Shown piece after piece: positions 33,851 through 41,698 of a stretch of DNA of 44,114 nt. Each line of letters opens with the position of its first letter. The stretch's first letter is position 1. The translations under genes were made by a program, and so were the position numbers. The stretch comes from Thermoleophilia bacterium (lineage in GTDB: Bacteria; Actinomycetota; Thermoleophilia; Miltoncostaeales; Miltoncostaeaceae), in the NCBI GenBank assembly GCA_020848615.1, contig JADLHW010000001.1, positions 1-44,114 of the forward strand, read 5' to 3'. The notes under the pieces are model-generated. The model had not been told where the DNA came from and searched no databases. It saw only the letters and a list, made by a program, of their open reading frames with translations.

Positions 33851-35216
33851 CCGCGACCCCCTTGACGAGCATTGACTCCCCGGTCAGCGCCGCCCGTGTC
33901 ACCAGGTCGGCGCCGAGCTCGCGCGCCGAGGCGGCCAGGGACCGGATGTCGGCGTCCACCACGACGCCCCCGGAGACACGGCGGACGCCGTCCACCCACA
34001 CGTCCGAGACGCAGCGGGCCGTGGCGCAGTACACGACCTGCTGGAAGGGGTCGTGGATGGTGGCGAGCTCGGGTGTGTCGCCGTCCAGCAGCACCAGATC
34101 GGCGCGCTTGCCCGGCTCCAGCGAACCGGTCTCCCGCTCCAGCCCCAGAGCCCGCGCGCCCTCGATGGTCGCCATCCGCAACACGTCCCGGGCCGTGATG
34201 GCGTGGGCATCGAGCGCGGCCACCTTGTGCAGCAACGCCGCCGTCTTCAGAACGCCGAACATGTCCTGGTTGTCGTTGCTCGCCGCGCCGTCGGTACCGA
34301 GGGCCACCGGGATGCCCTCGTGGCGCAGCGTGTCGACCGGGCAGATCCCCGACGCGAGGATCATGTTCGCCACCGGGTTGTGGCACACCGCGACATGCTT
34401 GCTGGCCAGCATCCCGATGTCCGCCCGGTCGCACCAGATGCAGTGGCCGGCGATGACCCCGTGGTCCAGGAGGCCCTGGCGGCCCGAGTGCTGGATGGTG
34501 CTCTCCCCCCAGCGGATGCGGGACTCGGTGACCTCCTCGCGGACCTCCGCCAGGTGCGTGTGGACCGCCCACCCGTGCTCGCGACAGGCGTGGATGGTCC
34601 GGGCGAACAGGTCATCGGTGACCCCGAGCACCGTCCCCACCCCGCAGCGGAAGCCGATGAGCGACTCGGACGCGCAGCGGTCGGCCAGAGCCTCGTGCTC
34701 GGCCATGAACATCGGCGGCGGCGGCGCCCCGGGGTACACGTCCTCCGCACCGAAGCTCACCACACCGCGCAAGCCCATCTGCGCCAGGCCGTCCACGGCG
34801 CCCAGCGACGCGAGCGCCCCCATGTTCCGGTGGCAACTCATGTCGTTCACCGTGGTGATGCCCGACTGGAGCATCTCCGCACCCTTGAGCAGGGTGCCGA
34901 CGCGCACGTCCTCGCGGGTCGTCACCCGGGCGCAGGGCCCCACCACCTTCTCGAACCACTCCCACAGCACATACCGTTCGCCCATCCCGGGGATCAGGCA
35001 TTCGGTGAGGTGCGTGTGCGCGTTCACGAGCCCCGGCATCACGACACCGTTGCCGTCGCCCACGACCGTTGCGTGCGGGTGCAGGGCCATGAGCTCGACG
35101 GAATCGCCGACGGCGGCGATCGCCCCGTCGCCGTCGATGAGGACGGCGGCGTCGCGCAGCGCCTCCGCGCCGGGGGCGAACGCCAGAACCCACGCCCCGC
35201 GGACCAGGGTGCTCAT
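33843..35216 (-). CDS. TRZ/ATZ-family amidohydrolase (aromatic/heterocycle deaminase)
   Basis: The protein has 457 residues from MSTLVRGAWVLAFAPG; its ATG overlaps the permease stop. The metal-dependent hydrolase fold is complete: PGLVNAHTHLTE (HxH), AVHTHLAEVREEV (His and Glu), IAGHCIW (His) and ALGTDGAASNDN (catalytic Asp). TATIEGARALGLE-type and GKRADLVLLDGD segments close the barrel. Relatives deaminate or dehalogenate rings, including S-adenosylhomocysteine, 8-oxoguanine, cytosine-like and s-triazine substrates. It directly follows the ABC importer, so it may act early on the imported compound. The substrate is unknown. Confidence 0.92.
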   Translation of the reverse strand: MSTLVRGAWVLAFAPGAEALRDAAVLIDGDGAIAAVGDSVELMALHPHATVVGDGNGVVMPGLVNAHTHLTECLIPGMGERYVLWEWFEKVVGPCARVTTREDVRVGTLLKGAEMLQSGITTVNDMSCHRNMGALASLGAVDGLAQMGLRGVVSFGAEDVYPGAPPPPMFMAEHEALADRCASESLIGFRCGVGTVLGVTDDLFARTIHACREHGWAVHTHLAEVREEVTESRIRWGESTIQHSGRQGLLDHGVIAGHCIWCDRADIGMLASKHVAVCHNPVANMILASGICPVDTLRHEGIPVALGTDGAASNDNQDMFGVLKTAALLHKVAALDAHAITARDVLRMATIEGARALGLERETGSLEPGKRADLVLLDGDTPELATIHDPFQQVVYCATARCVSDVWVDGVRRVSGGVVVDADIRSLAASARELGADLVTRAALTGESMLVKGVAGA

Positions 35217-36064
35217 GCGCCACCCTCCCGCCGGGGCGCGTGGTACCAGGGCAGCAGGAGCCGCTCGGCGAGCGAAACGAGGGCGAACATGCCGATGCCG
35301 ATCACCGCGAGCAGGGTGACCACGGCGAAGACGCCCGCCGTGTCGGTCTGGTTGTTGAGGATGAGGACCAGGTAGCCCAGTCCCTCCGACGCTCCCACCC
35401 ACTCCCCGAACACGGCACCGATGACGCTGAACGCCGTGGCGACCTTGAGGCCGCTGAAGACGAACGGCAACGCGGCGGGCAGCCGGGCGACGCGGAAGAT
35501 CCGGCGGCGTGTGGCGCCGAGGGTGCGCAACAGGTCGATGAGCTCCGGGTCCGCAGCGCGCAGCCCGTCCACCGTGTTCACCACAATCGGGAAGAAGCTC
35601 ACCAGGGCCACGACCAGCACCTTGGGGCGCATGTCGAAGCCGAACCAGATGACGAACACCGGGGCGATGGCCGGGATCGGTACCAACTGGGAGACCACCA
35701 GCCACGGGTAGAGGGCCCGCTCGACCACCGCCGATGAGCGGATGAGCGCGCCGAGCCCCACGCCGACGACCACCGCCAGGGCGAGCCCCAGCAGGATCTC
35801 CTGCACGGTCACCCAGGCGTTGTCGGCGAGCAAGGAGCGGTTGTCGGCGAGGGCTCGCGCCACCGAGGACGGCGGCGGGAGCGCGGACTCCGACACGTCC
35901 CTCCACCGGCAATACAGCTCCCAGGCCGTGAGGAACAGCACCGAGAACACCACTGGCGGGAGGGTCGCCCGCACGATCCGCCGGAGGCGGGCGCCGCCCC
36001 CCGCGGCCCCCGGGGTCGCCGGGTCGACGGGCGAGGAGGCGGCCACCGCGATCTCCCCGCTCAC
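35213..36064 (-). CDS. ABC transporter permease (SsuC/TauC/ThiX type)
   Basis: The protein has 283 residues from a GTG overlapping the ATPase stop (GTGA). Six membrane segments are visible, such as PPVVFSVLFLTAWELY, ILLGLALAVVVGVGLGALI, PWLVVSQLVPIPAIAPVFVI and FAVVTLLAVIGIGMFALVSL. The cytoplasmic coupling loop LLRTLGATRRRIFRVARLPA matches the EAA motif that contacts the ATPase. It forms the membrane channel of the importer with the ATPase and lipoprotein genes. Its stop overlaps the start of the TRZ/ATZ-type deaminase gene. Confidence 0.95.
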   Translation of the reverse strand: MSGEIAVAASSPVDPATPGAAGGGARLRRIVRATLPPVVFSVLFLTAWELYCRWRDVSESALPPPSSVARALADNRSLLADNAWVTVQEILLGLALAVVVGVGLGALIRSSAVVERALYPWLVVSQLVPIPAIAPVFVIWFGFDMRPKVLVVALVSFFPIVVNTVDGLRAADPELIDLLRTLGATRRRIFRVARLPAALPFVFSGLKVATAFSVIGAVFGEWVGASEGLGYLVLILNNQTDTAGVFAVVTLLAVIGIGMFALVSLAERLLLPWYHAPRREGGA

Positions 36065-36855
36065 GACAGCCCCGCCTGCGCCATGGCCTCGTCGCGCAGC
36101 GGTGCCAGGATCCGGTCGCGCAGGTCCCGGAACCGCCCGGACGCCGCGACCTCCAGCGTGCGCGGCCTCGGCAGGTCGACGTCGAGGCTCATCCGGATGG
36201 TCCCGGGGCGACCCGACATGACATGGACGGTGTCCGACAGCAGGACCGCCTCGTCCACGTCGTGCGTCACGAACACGATGGTCTTCCGGTCCGACTCCCA
36301 CACCTCGAGCAGCCAGGCCTGCATCACCTGACGGGTGAGCGCGTCCAGCGCCCCGAACGGCTCGTCCAGCAGCATCACATCCCTCCCGGCGAGGAAGGTC
36401 CGCAGCAGCGCGGCCCGCTGGCGCATGCCTCCGGACAGGCTGCGCGGCCACCGGTCCTCGAAGCCGGCCAGCCCGAACCGGGCGAAGGCGTCGCGGGCCC
36501 GGGCTCTGGCGTCGCGCCGGGACATCCCGGCGGTCTCCAGCCCGAGGGTCGTGTTGTCCAGCACGGTCCGCCAGGGCATCAGCAGGTCCCGCTGCGGCAT
36601 GTAGCCGATGCGTCCCAGCATGCTGGCCGGTGCGGTGCCGTCGAGCAGGACGCGGCCGCGCGACGGCCGGACCAGGCCGGCCAGCATCCCGAACAGCGTC
36701 GACTTGCCGCACCCCGAGGGGCCGACGAGCGAGACGAACTCCCCGGCCCCGACCCGCAGATCGACGCCCTGGACCGCGGTCACCTCTTCCTGCCCGCCGC
36801 CTGCCGGGTAGGTCTTGCAGAGGCCCTCCGTGGCGAGTTTCGGGGAGTCCGTCAC
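36061..36855 (-). CDS. ABC transporter ATP-binding protein (SsuB/TauB/ThiZ type)
   Basis: The protein has 264 residues from a GTG at 36855. Walker A GPSGCGKST, Q-loop MPQRDLLMPW, signature LSGGMRQRAALLRTFLAG, Walker B VMLLDEPFGALD and the switch FVTHDVDEAVLLSD are all intact. The family powers uptake of small organic nitrogen or sulfur compounds (sulfonates, taurine, nitrate, thiamine pyrimidine). It lies 15 bases after the binding-protein gene and overlaps the permease gene. Confidence 0.96.
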   Translation of the reverse strand: MTDSPKLATEGLCKTYPAGGGQEEVTAVQGVDLRVGAGEFVSLVGPSGCGKSTLFGMLAGLVRPSRGRVLLDGTAPASMLGRIGYMPQRDLLMPWRTVLDNTTLGLETAGMSRRDARARARDAFARFGLAGFEDRWPRSLSGGMRQRAALLRTFLAGRDVMLLDEPFGALDALTRQVMQAWLLEVWESDRKTIVFVTHDVDEAVLLSDTVHVMSGRPGTIRMSLDVDLPRPRTLEVAASGRFRDLRDRILAPLRDEAMAQAGLS

Positions 36856-36870
36856 GGCGTCACCCTCCGG

Positions 36871-37926
36871 TCAGCCCTTGGGGAGGAACGCCGACGTCGC
36901 GAACCGGTCCGGTGCGATCGCCTCCTTGATCAGCCCGTTCTCCATCAGGAAGTCCGACAGCGACTGCAGGATCGCCGGGTCCATCGTCCCGTAGTCCACG
37001 CCGCCGGCGGCGAACAGCGGCCCGTAGGCGTCCAGCTGGGCCTCGGTGACGGCGCGGTCCAGTGCCGGCACCCGGCTCATCAGCGCCTCCAGCCCGACCG
37101 CCGGATCCGTGATCGCGTCCTGGTAGCCGCGCACGGTGGCGTCCATGAACGCCGCCATCCTCGGCCCGTCCGCGGCGATGCGCTTCTGGGTCGAGAAGAA
37201 CATGAGGCCCGGGTAGGCGGGGCCGCCGTGCTCGTCCAGCTTGAAGGTCGTGACCGGCTTGCCATCCACCTCGACCTGCACGCCGTCCGCCGGCCAGAAT
37301 CCGGTGAAGGCGTCCACCTTGCCGCTCTCGAGGTTCTGGACGCCGTTGAACCCGATGGTCACGACCTTGACCTTGGCCGGATCACCGCCCGCGTCGGTCA
37401 CCACGGTCTTCAGGATCGCGTCGTCGGAGGGCACGCCGGTGACCCCGACGGTCTTGCCCTCCAGCTGCTTGGGATCGGTGATCCCGGCGGACGTGAGGGT
37501 GATGAGCCCTCCCAGCGGCCGCTGCACGACGGCGCCGATGGCCTGCGCGTCCCTCCCGTCGGAGATCTGGGTGGCGACATCGATCCCGTCCGCGATCCCG
37601 ACGTCGGCCTTGCCGGCATCGATGAGCTTGAGCGTGTCCGCCGTGGAGGTCGGCTGGATGATCTTCAGGTCGATGTTGTTCTGCTCGTAGTAGCCCTTCT
37701 CGAGGGCCGCGTAGATGCCGGCGTGCACCCCGCCGGGCAGGAAGTCCAGGACGAGCGTGACGTCGGTCATCGCGGGCAGCGCGACGCCGCCCGACGCGGC
37801 GGTCCCGGTCGCCGGCGTCGATGTCGCCGCCTCGTCGTCCCCGCAGCCTGCGACGGCGACGAGCGCCGCGGACGCCAGGAGCGCCGCGAGCGCACGGCGG
37901 AATGCGGACACCGTACGAGTGCGCAC
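36871..37926 (-). CDS. ABC substrate-binding lipoprotein, NMT1/THI5-like
   Basis: The protein has 351 residues from a GTG preceded by GAGGAGG. A lipoprotein signal peptide ends in LVAVAGCGDD, with lipid attachment at Cys28, followed by a Ser/Thr/Ala-rich tether. The binding domain has VTLVLDFLPGGVHAGIYAAL, KGYYEQNNIDLKIIQP and ADVGIADGIDVATQISD, the pattern of NMT1/THI5-like proteins that bind pyrimidine-type thiamine precursors, riboflavin and related heterocycles. This is the best clue that the pathway's substrate is a small heterocycle. It is anchored outside the membrane and delivers to the adjacent permease and ATPase. Confidence 0.95.
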   Translation of the reverse strand: MRTRTVSAFRRALAALLASAALVAVAGCGDDEAATSTPATGTAASGGVALPAMTDVTLVLDFLPGGVHAGIYAALEKGYYEQNNIDLKIIQPTSTADTLKLIDAGKADVGIADGIDVATQISDGRDAQAIGAVVQRPLGGLITLTSAGITDPKQLEGKTVGVTGVPSDDAILKTVVTDAGGDPAKVKVVTIGFNGVQNLESGKVDAFTGFWPADGVQVEVDGKPVTTFKLDEHGGPAYPGLMFFSTQKRIAADGPRMAAFMDATVRGYQDAITDPAVGLEALMSRVPALDRAVTEAQLDAYGPLFAAGGVDYGTMDPAILQSLSDFLMENGLIKEAIAPDRFATSAFLPKG

Positions 37927-37937
37927 GTGCTACCTCC

Positions 37938-38630
37938 TCAGCCGAATGGTCGTTCCGTCCCATCTCCGAAGCGGTGCGCGAGCCACTGCCGCGCGCGAGG
38001 GAGCTCGGCGGCCACGTGCCGCCCGCGTCGCTCCCGCTCCGGTCCTGCAAGCGGCGGGGCACCGGGCCCCGCCTGGAGCGCGACCCTCGCGCGCTCCTCC
38101 GCGAACCACGCCCGGACCGCCGCCGTCCCGAGGTCCGGGCCGCAGCACACGAGCCCGTTGCCGCGAGGCAGGAGGCAGTCCGCCGCCCCGAGGGAGGCGG
38201 CGGCGGCCGTTGCCGCCGCCGCATCGACCACGAGATCGGTCCCGTCCCAGGATGCGATCTCCCCAGCGAGCAGCCCCAGGCCGTGGACGAGGGGCGGCAC
38301 CTCGCCGCGCGCACCCCAGCTCACGGCGTACGGCGAGTGCGTGCGGCAGACCGCCCCCACGTCGGGTCGCACCGCGTAGATCGCGGCGTGGAGCGGCACC
38401 TCCAGAGGGGTCTCCCCAGCGCCCGGTACGGCGACGCTCTCCGCGGTCTGCAACGCGAGCGGTCCGGTGGACGTGATCACGAACCCGCCGTCGGGAAGAC
38501 GCGCCGACACGTGCCCGAATCCCTCCACCAGACCGGCATTGACCAGCAGCCGGGCGGTGGCGGCAACGGCCTCGCGTACACCGGCGGACACGGTGTCGTC
38601 ACCGGTCCCACACGCGGAGGGCCATGTCAC
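37938..38630 (-). CDS. Class II aldolase/adducin-family protein with altered metal site
   Basis: A GTG at 38630 gives 230 residues and overlaps the DUF1989 gene by 32 bases; a GTG at 38591 (VSAGVREAV) avoids the overlap and fits family N-termini, so the true start may be there. The fold is recognisable: ARLLVNAGLVEGFGHVSARL, FVITSTGPLAL, EVPLHAAIYAVRPDVGAVCR and LLAGEIASWDG. The zinc-site His pair (normally HxH) reads CRTHSPYA, with Arg replacing the first His. The later His of the usual HG segment is Asn in GNGLVCCG. The Glu in EVPLH is kept. It may be metal-free or use another metal. It precedes the importer genes by 11 bases. Confidence 0.82.
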   Translation of the reverse strand: MTWPSACGTGDDTVSAGVREAVAATARLLVNAGLVEGFGHVSARLPDGGFVITSTGPLALQTAESVAVPGAGETPLEVPLHAAIYAVRPDVGAVCRTHSPYAVSWGARGEVPPLVHGLGLLAGEIASWDGTDLVVDAAAATAAAASLGAADCLLPRGNGLVCCGPDLGTAAVRAWFAEERARVALQAGPGAPPLAGPERERRGRHVAAELPRARQWLAHRFGDGTERPFG

Positions 38631-39222
38631 TCGGCGCGAAGTTGTTGCAGGGCGAGAGGTCCTGAGGACAGGCCACCAGGCACACCACGAGGTCCGTCAG
38701 CGCCAAGAGGTCGATCGACGATCCAGCGCCGTGGGGCGGCGCATACGTGACGATGCGGCCGTCCTCGAGGTGGTTGTTCATGAAGACGTTCCAGGCGAGC
38801 TCGCCGTGCAGCGGCCAGTCCGAGCCGAACGCGTCGAGCGCGGCCTGGAGGCCCGCCAGGCACGACGGGTGGTCGTGGAGGTCGTAGTCCCTGGAGTACC
38901 GTTCCGGGTCGCAGCACGGCACCACCAGGTCGTGCGACCCCACGTCGTCGCGCAGGATCCGCATGAGCGGGGTGCGGTGATTGCTGAACAGCTCGTCGCC
39001 GACCGCCGGGACGAGCTTCACCAGGCATGAGCACGTGTGCGCCGGCGACAGGTACTCGCCGGGAGCGTCCGCGCGGTACGCGATGAAGTCGCCCACCTGC
39101 TGTCCCTCCAGGTCCACGATCTGGACCACGTGTCCCGCGGCCACGCGCAGGGCCTTCGCGGTACCCGGGGTGAGCCGGTGGTCCTCGACCAGCGTCCCGG
39201 TGTCCTCGATGCGCTCGCTCAT
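38599..39222 (-). CDS. DUF1989 (urea carboxylase-associated family) protein
   Basis: The protein has 207 residues from MSERIEDTGTLVEDH; its ATG overlaps the enamidase-like gene stop (ATGA). Family features are complete: GHVVQIVDLEGQQVGDFIAY, LSPAHTCSCL, PLMRILRDDVGSHDLVVPCC, RDYDLHDHPSCLAGL, AWNVFMNNHLEDGR and VVCLVACPQDLSPCNN. Known relatives CgdA and CgdB form carboxyguanidine deiminase beside guanidine carboxylase; no carboxylase is present here. It may deiminate or otherwise hydrolyse a pathway intermediate. A diverged second copy lies at 30697-31254. Confidence 0.93.
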   Translation of the reverse strand: MSERIEDTGTLVEDHRLTPGTAKALRVAAGHVVQIVDLEGQQVGDFIAYRADAPGEYLSPAHTCSCLVKLVPAVGDELFSNHRTPLMRILRDDVGSHDLVVPCCDPERYSRDYDLHDHPSCLAGLQAALDAFGSDWPLHGELAWNVFMNNHLEDGRIVTYAPPHGAGSSIDLLALTDLVVCLVACPQDLSPCNNFAPSDMALRVWDR

Positions 39223-40382
39223 TCCGTCCTCCCGCTTTGGAGCACCCGGACCTCGCCGTCGGGTGCGGGGGTGTTCCGCGACCGCAGCGCCCGGAGCTCC
39301 CCGTCGATGACCACCGCCCCGATCCCGGGGATGTCGCCCAGCTCGATCGCCTCGAGCGCTGTCGTTCCCACGCCTCCCAGCGGGGGGAACGCCAGGAACA
39401 GGTCCGCGGGCCGCCCGGGCTCCAGAACGCCCTCCTCCCGGCGCAGCACGCGGCCGTTGTTGCCGGTGGCGAGCGCCACCGCGTCGGCCGCGGACAACCC
39501 GGCGAGGGAGCTCACCTCCACGACCGTCTTGATCATCCCGAGCGGCATCACGCCGGTCCCGGTGGGGGTGTCGGTCGCGAGCACGACCCTGCCGAGCGCG
39601 TCGCGTTCCCGGGCCAGCTCGAGGATCCGCAGCGACGAGCGCAGGTTTCCGGCCTGCACCAGCTGGATCGCACCCGGAGCGTCGAGCAGGCGCGGCAGGT
39701 CGCCGTCGGGCAGCGCCGTGGTGCCGCCGTTCGCGTGCCCGATGATGTCGCAGCCCAACGCCAGGACGTCGTCGATCGTGACCGGCGAGCTGCCCGGGAT
39801 CGAGGCCCCGCCGGTGTGGTTCATCACCACCATGCCCGCCGCCTGCGCGGCGCGCACCAGCGGGGCGGCCAGCGACTGCGGACGAAAGGCCCCGAACCCG
39901 ACCTTCGCCAGCCCGACGCCCTCCGCCGCCAGCTCGTCGAAGTCCTCCGGGGTGAGCCCGGGCTCGCAGATCACGCTGCCGGCCAGGACCTTCACTCCGC
40001 CCGGACGGAACGACGCGTACGCGCGCTGCGCGGTGAGTGCCAGGGCCTTGACCCCCGCGGGGTCGGTGGGACGCCCCGGCAGATGCACCTCGCTCGCGGA
40101 CATCATCATGGTGACGCCTCCGTGCATTGAGCTCTCGATCCACCCGAGGGCCCCCTGTCGCGGCGTCCAGTCCCCGAACACCACGTGCGCGTGGCTGTCG
40201 ATGAGCCCCGGAAGGGCGACGGCGCCGCCGGCGTCGACCACGGTGCCGTCGGCGTCGCCGGGGTCCGGGCCGATGGAGACGACGCGCCCGCGGCGGATGG
40301 CCATGGCGCACGGCCCCAGGGGCACATCCCCGAGCCGGCCGGTCACCACACCGCCGAGGTTGCGGATGAGCATGTCGCTCAC
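39219..40382 (-). CDS. Enamidase-like metal-dependent amidohydrolase
   Basis: A GTG at 40382 overlapping the AA_synth gene stop gives 387 residues; an ATG at 40373 is an alternative. It resembles, from memory, the enamidase of nicotinate fermentation along its length: LPGLIDSHAHVVFGDWTPRQ, MHGGVTMMMSASEVHLPGRP, RPGGVKVLAGSVICEPGLTP, NHTGGASIPGSSPVTIDDV, IGHANGGTTALP and a final SRNTPAPDG. The HxH, His and Asp ligands are present; at the bridging position, where I recall Glu in enamidase, this protein seems to have Lys (GLAKVGFG). Enamidase opens a cyclic enamide ring, so a similar ring-opening is likely here. The true substrate is unknown. Confidence 0.88.
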   Translation of the reverse strand: MSDMLIRNLGGVVTGRLGDVPLGPCAMAIRRGRVVSIGPDPGDADGTVVDAGGAVALPGLIDSHAHVVFGDWTPRQGALGWIESSMHGGVTMMMSASEVHLPGRPTDPAGVKALALTAQRAYASFRPGGVKVLAGSVICEPGLTPEDFDELAAEGVGLAKVGFGAFRPQSLAAPLVRAAQAAGMVVMNHTGGASIPGSSPVTIDDVLALGCDIIGHANGGTTALPDGDLPRLLDAPGAIQLVQAGNLRSSLRILELARERDALGRVVLATDTPTGTGVMPLGMIKTVVEVSSLAGLSAADAVALATGNNGRVLRREEGVLEPGRPADLFLAFPPLGGVGTTALEAIELGDIPGIGAVVIDGELRALRSRNTPAPDGEVRVLQSGRTE

Positions 40383-40951
40383 CGCGCCGCCTCCCGCGCC
40401 TCGGCGACGGTCATGCCGCCCAGCCGCTCGTGCATCCTGCCGCGCGTCGTGCCGGCGGCGATCACCACGATCTCCCCCGACAGGGGAGCGTCGGGCACGC
40501 GGACGGTGATCCCGTCGTAGTGGGATCGCACCCAGATCTCGTCGCGGTAGGCAAGCGGGATGTCCACCGGCTCGCCGGGGGCGGCGCGCTTGGTGAAGGA
40601 GGACAGCCAGGCCGTGCCACCGCCCACCGCGGCCCGCAGGGCGTTGCCGAACGGCGTGGTGATGCACGCCACCGCGTGCTCCTGCTCGCCGTCGGTGCCC
40701 ACCAGCGCACCCTTGCCGTAGCCCTCCAGCGGGGCGCCGAGGGCCTCGGCGAGCCGCGCGCCGAGCAGCGTGCCCAGCTCCGGGCTGGGCCCCACGAGCT
40801 CTGACAGGTCCTCGGAGAAGGGGAGGCCCGCGTACGGGTTGGGGATCACCGCCATGGCGGCGGCCTTCCGCAGGGGCGCGCCGTCGGGCGCCCCGCCCTC
40901 CAGCCGGATCTCCTCGACGACCACCACGACCTTGCGGATGCGCTCGATCAC
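40379..40951 (-). CDS. AA_synth (amino acid synthesis, PF06684) family protein
   Basis: The protein has 190 residues from a GTG overlapping the amidase stop (GTGA). The family pattern is clear: IRKVVVVVEEIRLEGGAP, RKAAAMAVIPNPYAGLP, then LGALVGTDGEQEHAVACI-like GKGALVGTDGEQEHAVACIT, GGGTAWLSSFTKRAAPGEPV and IVVIAAGTTRGRMHERLGG. The family has been linked only loosely to amino-acid metabolism, and its activity is not established as far as I know. Here it lies between two amide-hydrolysing enzymes and couples to both by four-base overlaps, so a role in the same degradation path is likely. Confidence 0.85.
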   Translation of the reverse strand: MIERIRKVVVVVEEIRLEGGAPDGAPLRKAAAMAVIPNPYAGLPFSEDLSELVGPSPELGTLLGARLAEALGAPLEGYGKGALVGTDGEQEHAVACITTPFGNALRAAVGGGTAWLSSFTKRAAPGEPVDIPLAYRDEIWVRSHYDGITVRVPDAPLSGEIVVIAAGTTRGRMHERLGGMTVAEAREAAR

Positions 40952-41697
40952 GACCCCTGCCCCCAGTTCGGGCGCCCGGTGGGCGTCGCCGCGCCGCAAG
41001 GCCGCTGCGGCAGGCCGCCGATGTACTCGATGACCTGGTCCGTGGTGCGGACGTCTCCGTACTTCATCTGGATGTCGAAGAGGTTGACCTTGTGGGTCAG
41101 CTCCCCGCGGTCCCAGGTGCACTCCTCCGGCACCACCGTGTGGAAGTTGTACTGCGCGGCGTCCACCGCGGTCGCCCGCACGCAGCCCGAGGTCGTGGTG
41201 CCCGTGACGATCACCGTGTCCGCGCCGAGGTACACCAGGTGCCCGAGCAGCGGGGTGCCGAGAAACGCGCTGGGCTTGCGCTTCACGAAGACCACGTCCT
41301 GGGGCTGCGGCGCGATCTCCTCCACGTAGTCGTTGCCCTTGTGGCCGACGACGTCGATGGGTTCCGCGGACCGGCTGGACTTCCAGTTCCAGGACCCCTG
41401 GTCGAAGCCGTCGGGTCGCCGGTCCATGCCCGTGTAGAAGATCGGCACCTCGCGCTCGTGGCACGCCGCGATGAGGCGCTGCAGGGCGGCGATGCCCTCC
41501 CAGCTGCGCTCCCCGCACGAGTACCGCCAACGTTTGATGGAGTCGAGGATTGGCTCCGGGTGGTCGCCGCAGAAGTTGTAGATCACGTCGACGACCAGGA
41601 GCACCGGGCGCTGTCCGTATCCCGCGTCGGCGCCCCAGCCGGCCGCCTCGTAGACGAGGCGGTCGCGCTCGGGCAGGACGTCGTCCCACACCGCCAT
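40948..41697 (-). CDS. Isochorismatase-fold amidase, N-carbamoylsarcosine amidohydrolase-like
   Basis: The protein has 249 residues from MAVWDDVLPERDRLVYEAAG, one base after the hydantoinase-like gene. The catalytic triad of the family is present: Asp in VLLVVDVIYNFCGD, Lys in VFVKRKPSAFLGTPL and the nucleophile Cys in VTGTTTSGCVRATAVDA. The end (KVNLFDIQMKYGDVRTTDQV, then IEYIGGLPQ) closely resembles N-carbamoylsarcosine amidase as I recall it; maleamate amidases share the fold. Next to a hydantoinase-like enzyme, it would logically remove the carbamoyl group from a ring-opened ureide, releasing ammonia and carbon dioxide. That step order is inference. Confidence 0.9.
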   Translation of the reverse strand: MAVWDDVLPERDRLVYEAAGWGADAGYGQRPVLLVVDVIYNFCGDHPEPILDSIKRWRYSCGERSWEGIAALQRLIAACHEREVPIFYTGMDRRPDGFDQGSWNWKSSRSAEPIDVVGHKGNDYVEEIAPQPQDVVFVKRKPSAFLGTPLLGHLVYLGADTVIVTGTTTSGCVRATAVDAAQYNFHTVVPEECTWDRGELTHKVNLFDIQMKYGDVRTTDQVIEYIGGLPQRPCGAATPTGRPNWGQGS

Positions 41698-41698
41698 G

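Noticed and set aside
30697-39222. Carboxyguanidine deiminase with guanidine catabolism
   Set aside because: DUF1989 proteins and an ABC importer suggested it, but there is no guanidine carboxylase, allophanate hydrolase or guanidine riboswitch here, and the other enzymes point to ring compounds.
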